The notes beneath the pieces are model-generated. The model worked only from the letters and a program-made list of their open reading frames with translations, had not been told where the DNA came from and did not search any database. Positions 28,951 through 40,796 of a DNA stretch of 64,000 bases are shown here, in pieces. Every line of letters begins with the position of its first letter. The first letter of the stretch is position 1. This stretch comes from Acidobacteriota bacterium. Its GTDB lineage: Bacteria > Acidobacteriota > UBA6911. The translations under genes were made by a program, and so were the position numbers. The stretch spans positions 41,856-105,855 of the forward strand of contig JAISUT010000056.1 of NCBI GenBank assembly GCA_031271905.1, in the 5' to 3' direction.

Positions 28951-30163
28951 GACTGCGGCGCCGACGCCCCGTGAGATCAAGGAGGCCGAGGCGCGCCACC
29001 TGTTCCAGACCTACAAGCGCGCCGAGCTGTACTGTTCGCACGGCGAGGGCGCCTACGTGTTCGACCTGGAGGGCAGGCGCTACCTCGACTTCTTGGCGGG
29101 CATATCGGTGAACAACCTGGGGTACGGCCACCCCCGCATCGTGCGTGCGCTCGCCGAGCAGGGGGCGCGCCTGGTGCATTGCTCCAACCTCTTTTACAAC
29201 CAGTACCAGGGGCTGCTGGCGAAGAAGCTGGCGGAGGTCTCCGGCATGGCGCGGGCGTTTTTCTGCAACAGCGGCACCGAGGCCATAGAGGCGGCGATGA
29301 AGATCGCCCGCGCCTGGGGCCGCGCGCAGGGCGGGGCGGGGAAGGCGAAGATCCTCTCGCTCAACAACTCCTTCCACGGGCGCACGCTCGGCGCGCTCAG
29401 CATCACGGCTCAGGAGAAGTACCAGGCGCCGTTCCGCCCGCTGGTCCCCGGCGTCGAGATACTCGGCGAAACCACGGTCGCGGCGCTGGAGGCGGCGTTC
29501 TCCGACGAGGTCTGCGCCCTCGTGCTGGAGCCGGTGCAGGGGGAGGGGGGCGTCTTCCCGATGCCTGCCGACTTCATGCGCGCGGCGCGCGGGCTTTGCG
29601 ACAGGCACGGCGCGCTGCTGGTCGCCGACGAGATCCAGTGCGGCCTCGGGCGCACCGGCAAGTGGTTCGGCTTTGAAAACTACGACGTGCGCCCCGACGT
29701 GGTGACGCTCGCCAAGTCCCTGGCGGCGGGCTATCCGCTCGGCGCGGTCTTGGGGGGCGAGAAGGTCGCGGAGACCCTCCGGCCCGGCGACCACGGCACC
29801 ACCTTCGGCGGCGGCCCGCTGGCGTGCCGTCTGGCGCTGGAGGTCTTGTCGGTCATCGAGGACGAGGGGTTGATCGAGAATGCGCGGGAGACGGGCGACT
29901 TCCTGATGGGGGGGATCGCCGGGCTCGGGCGCGTGCATCCCGCCGTCGGCGAGGTGCGCGGCGTCGGGCTGATGATCGGCGTCGAGCTGGGCGGCATCGC
30001 CAAGGAGGTCGTGGACAGGCTCCTCGGCAAGGGGATCATCGCCAACGCCACGCACGACACGGTGCTGCGGTTGATCCCGCCGCTGGTCGTCACCAAGGAG
30101 CAGTGCGAGGAGTTCCTGGCGATGTTGCACGCCGTGCTGGGCAACATCGAGGCGGAGCGTTGA
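28940..30163 (+). CDS. argD: Acetylornithine aminotransferase
   Basis: [72 protein letters not shown]. Confidence 0.93.
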   Translation: METKTAAPTPREIKEAEARHLFQTYKRAELYCSHGEGAYVFDLEGRRYLDFLAGISVNNLGYGHPRIVRALAEQGARLVHCSNLFYNQYQGLLAKKLAEVSGMARAFFCNSGTEAIEAAMKIARAWGRAQGGAGKAKILSLNNSFHGRTLGALSITAQEKYQAPFRPLVPGVEILGETTVAALEAAFSDEVCALVLEPVQGEGGVFPMPADFMRAARGLCDRHGALLVADEIQCGLGRTGKWFGFENYDVRPDVVTLAKSLAAGYPLGAVLGGEKVAETLRPGDHGTTFGGGPLACRLALEVLSVIEDEGLIENARETGDFLMGGIAGLGRVHPAVGEVRGVGLMIGVELGGIAKEVVDRLLGKGIIANATHDTVLRLIPPLVVTKEQCEEFLAMLHAVLGNIEAER

Positions 30164-30167
30164 GGGG

Positions 30168-30683
30168 ATGGATATGACGACGCAGGCGGCAACGGACGCG
30201 CAGGCGGACGCCCGGGCGGATCTGTCGGTCCGCAAGGCGCGCCCCAAGGATGTCGGCGAAATATCGCGGATCGTCAATTTCTACGCCGCGTCGCAGCAGA
30301 TGCTCCCCAAGACGCACCTGCAACTCTATGAGAACCTGCGCGACTTCTCCGTCGTGGAGGACGGGGCGGGGCGCATCCTCGCCTGCGGGGCGCTGCACCT
30401 GTACTGGGAGAACCTGGCGGAGATACGCGCCATCGCCGTGACCGACGGGATGGCGCGCAAGGGCATCGGCACGATCCTGGCGGAGCGGCTGGTCGAGGAG
30501 GCGCGCGAGCTGGGCCTGGACGAGGTGTTCTGCTTCACCTACGTCCCCAGGTTCTTCAACAGCCTCGGCTTCATCCAGGTGGAGCACAGCGTCCTGCCTC
30601 TGAAGGTCTACAACGAGTGCTTCCAGTGCCCCAAGTTCAACAAGTGCGACGAAATCGCGATGGTGTTGCATCTGCGGGTCTGA
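30168..30683 (+). CDS. GNAT-family N-acetyltransferase, probable short-type N-acetylglutamate synthase
   Basis: VRKARPKDVGEISRIV, IRAIAVTDGMARKGIGTILAERLVEEARELGLDEVFCFTYVPRFFNSLGF; inside the arg cluster. Confidence 0.78.
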   Translation: MDMTTQAATDAQADARADLSVRKARPKDVGEISRIVNFYAASQQMLPKTHLQLYENLRDFSVVEDGAGRILACGALHLYWENLAEIRAIAVTDGMARKGIGTILAERLVEEARELGLDEVFCFTYVPRFFNSLGFIQVEHSVLPLKVYNECFQCPKFNKCDEIAMVLHLRV

Positions 30684-30769
30684 CGGGGTCGGATTGACGG
30701 TGGTCGCCGCGCGGCGCGGGCGGGACGCCCCTCGCGCGCGGCGGACGCGGTGAGACTGTTGACGAGGCG

Positions 30770-32014
30770 GTGGGTATGGCGAATGCGAGATCACGTTCCA
30801 AGGGTGTGGCGGGCTGGCTGCCCGTCGAGGGGGGCGTCACCGCGCCCGAAGGGTACCTGGCTTCCGGCGTCGCGGCGGGGATCAAGGCCGAGGGGCTGGA
30901 TCTGGCGGTGGTCTTCTCCTCGCTGCCCGCCTCGGCGGCGGGGGTGTTCACGCGCAACCGGGTGCAGGCGGCACCGGTGCGCCTGAGCCGCGAGCGCCTG
31001 AAGCTCTCGCGCGGGCGCGCGCGCGCCATCTTGGTCAATTCCGGTTGCGCCAACGCCTGCACCGGCGAGCGGGGCGACAAGGACTCCCTGTTGAGCGCAC
31101 AGTCGCTGGCGTCGCGCCTGAACGTGGATGCGGGGCAGGTGCTGGTCGCCAGCACCGGCGCCATCGGCTATTTCCTGCCGATGCCCAAGCTCCTGAAGGG
31201 GGTCGGCGCGGCGGCGTCCGCCCTGAACTCCAAGGGGGGGCTGGCGGCGGCGCACGCCATCATGACCACGGACACCTGCGAGAAGGTCGTCGCCTTCGAG
31301 GGGGTGGTCGGGGGCAAGGTCGTGCGCATCGGCGGCATGGCGAAGGGCTCGGGGATGATCCACCCCGACATGGCGACGATGCTCGGCGTCATCACCACCG
31401 ACTTCAAGGTCGCCCCGGGGGCGTTGCAGAAGGTGTTGCGCCGGGTGGTGGAGCGGACGTTCAACTGCCTGACCGTGGACGGCGACACCTCCACCAACGA
31501 CACGGTGTTCGTCCTGGCGAACGGCGCGTCCGGCGCCGCAGCCTCCGACGGCCGCTCGCTGCTGGAGTTCGAGAAGGGGCTGGGGCTGGTCTGCGCGGAG
31601 TTGGCGAAGAAGATCGCGCGCGACGGGGAAGGCGCCACCAAGTTCGTGGAGGTCACCGTCAGCCGCGCCGCCGACTTCGCCTCGGCGCGCACGGTCGCCA
31701 AGGCCATCGCCCATTCGCCGCTGGTCAAGACGGCGTTGTTCGGCCAGGAGCTGAACTGGGGGCGCATCCTGTGCGCCGTCGGCTACAGCAAGGTCCCGTT
31801 CGACCCGGACGAGGTGGCGCTGAGCCTGAACGGCATCCCCATCTTCCGCAAAGGCGCGCCGGTGGCGGCGACGCGCGCCAGGGCGGAGAAGGCGATCCAG
31901 GCGCGCGACCTGAAGATAGAGGTCGATCTCGCCGGGGGGAGGGAGTCGGCGACGGTCTGGACTTGCGATCTGAGCCACGAGTACGTCAACATCAACGCCA
32001 GCTACATCTCGTAG
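30770..32014 (+). CDS. argJ: Glutamate N-acetyltransferase/amino-acid acetyltransferase ArgJ
   Basis: NSGCANACTGERG, STGAIGYFLPM, KGSGMIHPDMATMLGVI, TVDGDTSTNDTVFVLANG, ELNWGRILCAVGYS. Confidence 0.93.
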   Translation: MGMANARSRSKGVAGWLPVEGGVTAPEGYLASGVAAGIKAEGLDLAVVFSSLPASAAGVFTRNRVQAAPVRLSRERLKLSRGRARAILVNSGCANACTGERGDKDSLLSAQSLASRLNVDAGQVLVASTGAIGYFLPMPKLLKGVGAAASALNSKGGLAAAHAIMTTDTCEKVVAFEGVVGGKVVRIGGMAKGSGMIHPDMATMLGVITTDFKVAPGALQKVLRRVVERTFNCLTVDGDTSTNDTVFVLANGASGAAASDGRSLLEFEKGLGLVCAELAKKIARDGEGATKFVEVTVSRAADFASARTVAKAIAHSPLVKTALFGQELNWGRILCAVGYSKVPFDPDEVALSLNGIPIFRKGAPVAATRARAEKAIQARDLKIEVDLAGGRESATVWTCDLSHEYVNINASYIS

Positions 32015-32080
32015 CCGGCGGGCGGATGTGCTAGACTTCCTAGCGTTTTTTGAGCCCTCGCACGGCAGGAGGAAGGCGCG

Positions 32081-32740
32081 TTGGAATTTCACAAGTCCAC
32101 AATACGGGAGTATTTCGAGTCCTTCGTCATCACCGCCATCATCGCCCTTTTCACCACCACGTTCGTGATCCAGGCGTTCAAGATACCCACCGGCTCCATG
32201 GAGTCCACCTTGCTGATAGGCGACCATCTGCTGGTCAACAAGTTCGTCTACGGGATGAACCCCGGCGTCCTCGGCAAGCTGCTCCCCTGCAAGGAGCCCC
32301 GACGTGGGGACGTCATCGTGTTCAAGTACCCCAACAACCCCGAGGTCGCTTACGTGAAAAGGCTGATCGGCGTGCCCGGCGACACGGTGGAGATGAAGGG
32401 GCGGACGGTCTACGTCAACGGCGAGGCGCTGGAGGAGCATTACACGCAGTACATCGACGAGGTGAGCGTCTTCGCGCACTGGGGCCCGTACGACGTCCCC
32501 GAGGGGATGTATTTCGCCATGGGCGACAACCGCGACAACAGCCAGGACAGCCGCTATTGGGGCTACGTCCCCAGGGGCTACCTGCTGGGCAAGCCGCTGG
32601 TGATATATTGGTCTTTCGAGACGCCCAGGGACGAGTACCTGCGCACCAGCCCGTCCGAGCGCGCGCACCAGTTCGCCGACGTCTTCAGGAACTTCTTCGC
32701 CAAGACCGACTGGAAGCGGACCCTCAAAGTCATTCGGTGA
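32081..32740 (+). CDS. lepB: Signal peptidase I (TTG start)
   Basis: KIPTGSMESTLLIGDHLLVNKFVYG, RGDVIVFKYP, VKRLIGVPGDTVE, AMGDNRDNSQDSRYWGYVP. Confidence 0.93.
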   Translation: MEFHKSTIREYFESFVITAIIALFTTTFVIQAFKIPTGSMESTLLIGDHLLVNKFVYGMNPGVLGKLLPCKEPRRGDVIVFKYPNNPEVAYVKRLIGVPGDTVEMKGRTVYVNGEALEEHYTQYIDEVSVFAHWGPYDVPEGMYFAMGDNRDNSQDSRYWGYVPRGYLLGKPLVIYWSFETPRDEYLRTSPSERAHQFADVFRNFFAKTDWKRTLKVIR

Positions 32741-32798
32741 CGCGGCGCCGCCCGGGGCGCGCAAGGCAAGTCGGGGAAGGTGGACTGTCGAGGCCGGT

Positions 32799-33407
32799 AT
32801 GAAAGCATCGTTCGCATTCGCAATCCTGCTCGTCGCCCTCGGCGGGGCGTCCACGCCGCTTCCGGGGGCGGATGCGGCGAGGCGCGCCCTCTCGTCTTTC
32901 GACGCCGACTCCTGCGAGAACAAGCTGAACCGGATCAAGGCGTTCGCCCCGGTGAAGAAAGCCGGCGCGAGCCAGACCGTCTATTTCACGGAAGACGAGC
33001 TGAACGCTTGGCTGGCGTTGCGTTTCAAGCTCAGGGCGCACCCCTGCCTGAAGGACTTGGCGGTGGAGCTGGAGGACGGCCAGGCGCTGGTGACGGCGGC
33101 CATCGACTTCAACCGGCTGCGCGAGGACGCCGACGGGGTCCTGCCCAAGATCATCGCCTTCATGTTCTCCGGCGTCCACACCATCTCCGCGCACGGGAAG
33201 GTCGTCAGCGGCGACGGCAAGGGGATGTTCGACGTGGACAGGGCGCGCTTTGACAACGTCGTCATCCCCGGCTACCTGATGAACGAGATCCTCTCGGCGG
33301 TCGGGCTCCGGCAGTCCCCTCCGGTGGATCCTTCGAAGCTCTCGCCGCTCCCCTTCGGCTTGGACCGGATGGACGTGCGCAAGGGAAGCCTGCTCGCCTA
33401 CCAATAA
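32799..33407 (+). CDS. Secreted protein of unknown function
   Basis: Signal peptide MKASFAFAILLVALGGASTPLPGADA; ORF with RBS; no family recognised with confidence. Confidence 0.6.
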   Translation: MKASFAFAILLVALGGASTPLPGADAARRALSSFDADSCENKLNRIKAFAPVKKAGASQTVYFTEDELNAWLALRFKLRAHPCLKDLAVELEDGQALVTAAIDFNRLREDADGVLPKIIAFMFSGVHTISAHGKVVSGDGKGMFDVDRARFDNVVIPGYLMNEILSAVGLRQSPPVDPSKLSPLPFGLDRMDVRKGSLLAYQ

Positions 33408-33456
33408 AAAATCTTGTATAGTATCTGTTCTGATTTTGGACTCCGGGGGGACGACC

Positions 33457-34575
33457 GTGAACAAAGCACAGTTTGACGCCAAGTTGAAAAGAGCCGCGAC
33501 CGACGAGGAGCGCATAGCCATCCAGGACGCATATGCCGAGGAGCTGTTCGACAAGGAGGACTACGGCGGCGCCGCGCTGGTCTACGGGCAGGCGTTCAAA
33601 CTCGCCAAGCAGCCGAACGTCAAGGCGTACCTGGCGGGCAAGGTCGGCGTCTGCCATTACAACGGCGGGCGGGACGACGCGGCGATCCGGCACTTGCAGA
33701 AGTCCACGCAGCTCTTCCGGCCGGAAGAGCCCGAGTTCATGAGCGACATGTACGGCTTCGTGCTCTTCCACCTCGGCTCGCTGTACGAGTACCACGGCAA
33801 GACCGCCAAGTCGCTCGAAGCGCGCAAGGCGTGCGAGGAGTATGTGGACAGCCAGGAGAAGGACACGAAGTGGATGCTCTACTCCGGCATCAGCCGCAAC
33901 TACGAGGCGCTGGGAAAGCACAGCGAGGCCATCCGCTACTCCCAGAAGGCCATCCAGGTGTTGAGCGACGACGACCCCGGCCTGAGCTACCTGTACGAGA
34001 GCATGGCGAACAACTACATGGAGCTGCAACAGTATCAAGAGGCCATCCGCCACTACTCGCGGGTGCTGGAGCTCGACCCGGAGTTCGAGCGGCGCGACGA
34101 GGTCCAGGCGAAGCTGGCGGACTGCTACAGGCTGATCTCCAACTACGCCATGGCGCTGGAGACCTACGAGAAGCTCCTCAAGCTCAAGCTGCTGACCGCC
34201 AAGAACAGCGACGTCGTCTGGGTCTACCTCAAGATCGCCGAATGCCACTTCCGCATGTCGTCCTACGAGAAGTCGTTGCTGGCGGCGATGGAGGTGTTGC
34301 ACCGCCACCCCCGCAACCCGTTGGAGAAGGCGACCGCGCTCAGCTTCGTCTCCGCCAACTACTGCGAGCTGGGACGCTACCGGGAGGCGGTCGCGGACGG
34401 GGAGAAGGCGCTCAAGCTGGCGAAGCGCTTCCCGAACGACGACATCTTCTACGTGCGGATGGCGCTCGCCTTCCACAAGCTGGGCGACAAGAAGTCGTTC
34501 GAGAAGTACCGGGCGCTCGTCCGCAAGCTGCTCAAGGACGACAACTGGAACCGGCACTTGGAGAAACTTTCTTAG
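33457..34575 (+). CDS. TPR-repeat protein (GTG start)
   Basis: Repeated TPR-like units, e.g. GKHSEAIRYSQKAIQVLSDDDPGLSYLYESMANNYMELQQYQEAIRHYSRVLELDP. Confidence 0.75.
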   Translation: MNKAQFDAKLKRAATDEERIAIQDAYAEELFDKEDYGGAALVYGQAFKLAKQPNVKAYLAGKVGVCHYNGGRDDAAIRHLQKSTQLFRPEEPEFMSDMYGFVLFHLGSLYEYHGKTAKSLEARKACEEYVDSQEKDTKWMLYSGISRNYEALGKHSEAIRYSQKAIQVLSDDDPGLSYLYESMANNYMELQQYQEAIRHYSRVLELDPEFERRDEVQAKLADCYRLISNYAMALETYEKLLKLKLLTAKNSDVVWVYLKIAECHFRMSSYEKSLLAAMEVLHRHPRNPLEKATALSFVSANYCELGRYREAVADGEKALKLAKRFPNDDIFYVRMALAFHKLGDKKSFEKYRALVRKLLKDDNWNRHLEKLS

Positions 34576-34590
34576 GGACGGCGGCCTCCA

Positions 34591-35799
34591 TTGGACATAT
34601 TCGACACCAGGCGCTCGGTGCGCATCACGCCCGCCGGCGTCGGACGCATCCGCAAAGGGCACCTCTGGATATACGCGGGGGATGTGCTGCAGGAGCCGGA
34701 GGCGGCGGATCCGGTGTTCGTCCACGTCCTGGATCCGGCGGGCAACGGCATGGGCTACGCCTTCTACAGCCGCCCGTCGCAGATACGCCTCCGGCTCTTC
34801 TCGCGCGAGGGGGAGCCGCCCACGGAAGAGCTGTTGCGCGCGCGCGTGGCGGCGTCGGTCGCCCGTCGCGGCGTCCACGGCCGTTGCGATGGCGAGGGGG
34901 GCTGCGCCTCCGCGCGCCGCGTCGTCTTCGGCGAGGGGGATCTGCTCCCCGGCGTCGTCGCCGACCGTTACGGGCCGGTCATCGTGCTGCAAACCCTCTC
35001 GCGCGGCGCGGACGCGCTGAAGCCGCTCCTGGCGGACATCCTGCGCGACGTCGTCAAGCCTGCGGGGATCCTGGAGAGGAACGACGTGCGCACGCGCGCC
35101 CTGGAGGGGCTCGAAGGCAGCAGCGGCGTGTTGTGGGGCGAAGTCCCCGCCGAGGTCGAGGTCGAGGAGGACGGCATCCGCTTCGTCGTCGATCCGTTCG
35201 GCGGGCAGAAGACCGGACTCTTCCTCGACCAGCGGGAGAACCGCGTCGCGGCGGGGGAGGTCGCCTCGGGGAAGACGCTGGACTGCTTCACCAACAGCGG
35301 CGGCTTCGCGCTGCATTTCGCCCGGCGGTGCGCCCGGGGCGGCTCGCAGGTGCTGGCGGTGGACATCTCGCCGGATGCCGTCCGGCAGGCGGAGCGCAAC
35401 CGCCGGCTCAACGGCTTCGACAACCTGCGCTTTCAAGAGGCGAACGTCTTCGACCTGTTGCGGGGACTCGATCGCGCGCGGGAGTCTTTCGACACGATCT
35501 GCCTCGACCCGCCGGCGTTCGCCAAGAACCGCAGGGCGGTGGCGGGGGCGCGCAGCGGCTACAAAGAGATCAACCTGCGGGCGCTCCGGCTGCTCAAGCC
35601 GGAGGGTATGCTCGTCACATCGAGTTGTTCCTACCACATGCCGGAGGCGGAGCTGCTCCAATTGATCCGCGAGGCGGCGCAAGACTGCCGACGCCACATC
35701 CAGGTCGTCCAGCGGCGCGGGCAGGCGGACGACCACCCGGCGCTCGGCGGGATGCCGGAGACCAGCTATTTGAAATGCTTCTTCATCCGGGCGTTGTGA
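34591..35799 (+). CDS. RlmI-type class I SAM-dependent rRNA methyltransferase (TTG start)
   Basis: PUA-like N-terminus (GVGRIRKGHLWIYAGDV); DPFGGQKTGLFLDQRENR; DCFTNSGGFALHFARRCARGG; FDTICLDPPAFAKNR; LVTSSCSYHM. Confidence 0.88.
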   Translation: MDIFDTRRSVRITPAGVGRIRKGHLWIYAGDVLQEPEAADPVFVHVLDPAGNGMGYAFYSRPSQIRLRLFSREGEPPTEELLRARVAASVARRGVHGRCDGEGGCASARRVVFGEGDLLPGVVADRYGPVIVLQTLSRGADALKPLLADILRDVVKPAGILERNDVRTRALEGLEGSSGVLWGEVPAEVEVEEDGIRFVVDPFGGQKTGLFLDQRENRVAAGEVASGKTLDCFTNSGGFALHFARRCARGGSQVLAVDISPDAVRQAERNRRLNGFDNLRFQEANVFDLLRGLDRARESFDTICLDPPAFAKNRRAVAGARSGYKEINLRALRLLKPEGMLVTSSCSYHMPEAELLQLIREAAQDCRRHIQVVQRRGQADDHPALGGMPETSYLKCFFIRAL

Positions 35800-35890
35800 C
35801 GCCGCCCCCTCCCGCCCCCTCTGTTCGGATGCGTCGCGCGATCCCCGGGATGTTGGCGGTCAGGCGTGGTCAATGCGTGGGGAGGGGGGG

Positions 35891-36175
35891 CTACCCGTCT
35901 TTCTCCAGGCGGTAGACCCAAGCCAGGATGCGGGCTACGGCTTCGTAAAGCGCCGCAGGAATCTCTTGCCCCAGTTCGAGGGACAGGAGCGCCGAGACCA
36001 GGGCGGCGTCCTCCACGACGGGCACGTCGGCGTCGCGGGCGATTTCCACGATGCGCTGCGCCACCAGCCCTTGGCCCTTCGCCTTGACGACAGGCGCGGA
36101 TTCCCCGGGGGCGTATTGCAGCGCCACCGCCTCGGCGCGCATCCCGCCGTCGTCACGCCCGGTGTCGCGCTTCAT
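35891..36175 (-). CDS. FlhB C-terminal-domain homologue (FlhX/EscU-type)
   Basis: AVALQYAPGESAPVVKAKGQGLVAQRIVEIARDADVPVVEDAALVSALLSLELGQEIPAALYEAVARILAWVYRL. Confidence 0.85.
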   Translation of the reverse strand: MKRDTGRDDGGMRAEAVALQYAPGESAPVVKAKGQGLVAQRIVEIARDADVPVVEDAALVSALLSLELGQEIPAALYEAVARILAWVYRLEKDG

Positions 36176-37323
36176 GCGATGACGTCCATCCCCCGCCCGG
36201 AGGGGGCGCCCTGGCGCGCGCCGCCCGGGGTTGCTTGCGAGACGCCGATGTGGCAGAGCGTCATGGGGACGCCGGACAGCTCTTGGCGCACCGCCTGGCG
36301 CTCCCGCCTCAGGAGCGCGCAGGTCGCGGGGCGCTCCGCGTAGAAATGCAGACTGTAGGAGCGCCCGTCGCTTTCGACGTTGCCGCCGACAAAGCCCAAC
36401 CTCGCGCCATCCACGCCGAATCCCATCTGCCAGTAGCCCCGGCCGCCCTTTTTCGCGGTGCGCCCCACGGACACCCGTGCGGTGGCGGGCTTCCCGTCTT
36501 CGCGGAAGGGGAGCGTCGGCGCCGCCAGGAGCGCCGGTTCCACATCCTCCCTCGGCGCGCGCAGCAGCAGGGAGTGGCCGCGCAGGAATTTTTCGACGTC
36601 GTCGCCCCGACCGCCCTCTTTCATGGAGCGGAGGACTTCTTCCGGCGACTCCCCGTCCCGGACGCGCGCCTTGAACTCTTCCAGGACGCGGCTCCAGATG
36701 GCGCCCGCCCGGACCGCGTCCAGTTTCATGTACCAGGAGACGACCTGCACGTTGCCCGGCGTCAGGGGGATGTCCCGCGCCCAAAGCTCCAGCAGCGGCG
36801 CCAGTTGTTCCCGCGCCCCGCCCGCCATCCGCCAAGCCGTCCGGAGCGCGGCCAGGACTCCGTCGGAAAGCGGCATGTCGCGGGCCAGCAACGCGGCGGC
36901 TAGAATCCTGTCGGCGGGATGCAGGCGGCCCAGGAGCGAAGGTTCGCCTTGGAGCGGCCGCAGCGCGGGAACTTCGCCGGCGTGCGCTTCGCCTGTGGCG
37001 AGGGTCGCGGCGGCGGCCGTGGCGGGGGGATCCCAGACGGCGTGGAAACGTCCTCCGACGGCGAGGTCGGCGGTGGCGCGGACGGCGAAAGCCTGCGACG
37101 GGCTCGCGTCCGCCGCGCCTGAGATGACGCGCACCATGTAGCTCCCGTCCTCGTTCCGCGCCACCACCAGGCATTCCACCGGACCCCCCGGGCGGATCGC
37201 GGGGATGGCCTGGTCTGCGAAGCGCCCGCCGGTCGCCGTCGGCATGGCGTCTGTCTGCGGCATGGCGTTCGGCAGGCTCGCGATCTGGTTGATTCGCATG
37301 TTGAGGCTCGCGACATCGTTCAT
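36172..37323 (-). CDS. FliK-like flagellar hook-length control family protein
   Basis: C-terminal beta-rich YWQMGFGVDGARLGFVGGNVESDGRSYSLHFYAERPATCALLRRERQAVRQELSGVPM; overlaps flhX. Confidence 0.6.
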   Translation of the reverse strand: MNDVASLNMRINQIASLPNAMPQTDAMPTATGGRFADQAIPAIRPGGPVECLVVARNEDGSYMVRVISGAADASPSQAFAVRATADLAVGGRFHAVWDPPATAAAATLATGEAHAGEVPALRPLQGEPSLLGRLHPADRILAAALLARDMPLSDGVLAALRTAWRMAGGAREQLAPLLELWARDIPLTPGNVQVVSWYMKLDAVRAGAIWSRVLEEFKARVRDGESPEEVLRSMKEGGRGDDVEKFLRGHSLLLRAPREDVEPALLAAPTLPFREDGKPATARVSVGRTAKKGGRGYWQMGFGVDGARLGFVGGNVESDGRSYSLHFYAERPATCALLRRERQAVRQELSGVPMTLCHIGVSQATPGGARQGAPSGRGMDVIA

Positions 37324-37456
37324 CGTTGGAATATTACCAATGTTTGCCGGATATCCAAGTCCACCCGGGGCGATCGCCTGGACATGCGGCGTCTTTCACG
37401 CGATGCGCGCGCGATGTGCGTGATGGATAGGTTGCAAAAGCAGCGGATGGGAGATG

Positions 37457-37509
37457 AAAAAAGGGCGGCGCCCCCACCGGATTCGCCGGATGGAAGGCGC
37501 CGCCCTTTT
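37457..37509 (-). terminator. Rho-independent terminator downstream of ppdK (possibly bidirectional)
   Basis: AAAAAAGGGCGGCGCC ... GGCGCCGCCCTTTT perfect long stem with a T run on the minus strand. Confidence 0.85.
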
Positions 37510-37545
37510 CCCGTGACCGCCTCGGCTTGGCGGCGTTTGCTTGCG

Positions 37546-40323
<2,778 letters not shown>

Positions 40324-40796
40324 CGCGTCTCCTGCGCTTGCTGGTTGAAAATGGTCTTGCTCTGATTCAAATCCCTGGTTCAAGTTACAGAGGAAAGCAA
40401 AAAACAGGTGATGATACATCAAAAAGATGCGGCGATCAAAAGCCATGTGCGGGATTTCTGGAAAATCCCCGGTCGCGACGGCAAATGCGTGAGGGGGAGG
40501 CGCCGGGGGCGCTCCCGGCGTGGATCGAAATCCCCTGCGGGGGATTGGGGAAACGCCGGGGAAGCCCGGGGAAGCCCGAGAAAACCCCTTTTAATTTTCC
40601 CCCGACCCGTGTATGGTACTAACTGTTTAAGATCACACCGGGACGTTTTGAGGCGTTTGGCGATGTGAGGGGGGCGTAAATCTGACATAAAACTTTTTAC
40701 TGAGAAGTTGTGTCATATCCGCGTAGGATGGATTGGACTTGCAACCTGTTCCCATTCTTACACTTACTTAGTCTGTTGATGTTGGAGGAACACGTC

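Noticed and set aside
30791-32938. 715-aa ORF antisense to argJ and lepB
   Set aside because: Shadow ORF; sense strand genes are unambiguous.
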